Of a stretch of DNA of 64,000 bases, positions 63,760-64,000 are shown piece by piece. Source of the stretch: Oncomelania hupensis. Lineage: Eukaryota; Mollusca; Gastropoda; Littorinimorpha; Pomatiopsidae. Each line of letters opens with the position of its first letter. Within the stretch, counting starts at the first letter, position 1. The notes beneath the pieces are model-generated. The model searched no databases. It had not been told where the DNA came from and saw nothing but the letters and a program-made list of their open reading frames with translations. The DNA is taken from the NCBI GenBank assembly GCA_036898135.1, contig CM072517.1:59330990-59394989 (forward strand), in the 5' to 3' direction. Made by a program: the position numbers and the translations under genes.

Positions 63760-64000
63760 AATTCTCACTCTCTCTTCCTCTCTTTCTCACGCTCTCTCTC
63801 TTCCTCTCTCTCTCCCTCTCTTTTTCTCTCTTCCTCTCTCTCACAGCTATCCTCTCTCCCTTTCTCCACCTCTCTCACTCTCACTCTCCCCCTCTCTCTC
63901 TCCCTCTCTCTTTCCCTCTCTCTCTCCCTCCCTCTCTCTTTCCCTCTCTCCCTCCCTCTATCTCTCCCTCCTTCTCTCTCTCCCTCTCTCTTTCCCTCTC
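63760..64000. repeat. pyrimidine-rich CTCTCC-type low-complexity tract
   Basis: Nearly pure C/T to the end of the window. 63540-63759 shows nothing supportable. Confidence 0.95.

Overview
This is repeat-dense animal nuclear DNA. I see no complete single-copy host gene. Nearly all recognisable coding sequence belongs to mobile elements, and the rest is SINE-like retroposons, LTR relics and many microsatellites. Metazoan-type Polinton, Ty3 and LINE proteins, tRNA- and 5S-like SINE heads and an internal TTAGGG tract suggest an invertebrate. A mollusc or other lophotrochozoan is my guess from the style of these families, not something the sequence proves.

Region 1 (1-1416) is A-rich DNA and a reversed copy of a dispersed retroposon here called family R. 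Region 2 (1417-18577) is an almost complete Polinton/Maverick of 17,161 bp. It has 159-bp terminal inverted repeats (TIRs) and a 5-bp target-site duplication (TSD), and it sits inside the family R copy. It carries a protein-primed type DNA polymerase B, a putative single jelly-roll penton protein, a double jelly-roll major capsid protein (MCP), an FtsK/HerA-like packaging ATPase, a DDE integrase and about seven further proteins of unknown function. Genes are packed head-to-head and tail-to-tail, and most share an A-rich TATA-like motif ending at the ATG. The MCP gene is split by 2,055 bp flanked by a 7-bp direct repeat. Four other genes each carry one apparent frame change. The one in the penton-like gene falls on a canonical T_TTA_AAC slippery heptamer.

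Region 3 (19.6-33.6 kb) is a three-level nest. A 3' fragment of an RTE-like LINE is split by a minus-strand Ty3 element with an RT/RNase H deletion. One LTR of that element is in turn split by a long plus-strand Ty3 element. Both Ty3 elements have integrase before reverse transcriptase, the Gmr1 arrangement. Region 4 (33.6-44 kb) holds solo LTRs, family R copies and microsatellites.

Region 5 (44.1-51.7 kb) is a minus-strand LINE. Its ORF1 has CCHC knuckles and an SGNH esterase, and its ORF2 has endonuclease, RT and RNase H. A 5'-truncated RTE-like LINE has split it, with a 9-bp TSD. Region 6 (52-64 kb) has LINE tails, a lone THAP-domain exon, SINEs (one a tRNA/5S chimera), an internally deleted Jockey-like LINE, a CR1/L2-like fragment, an internal telomere-like tract and very long simple repeats.

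All family calls were made by eye from motifs. No database or alignment program was used.
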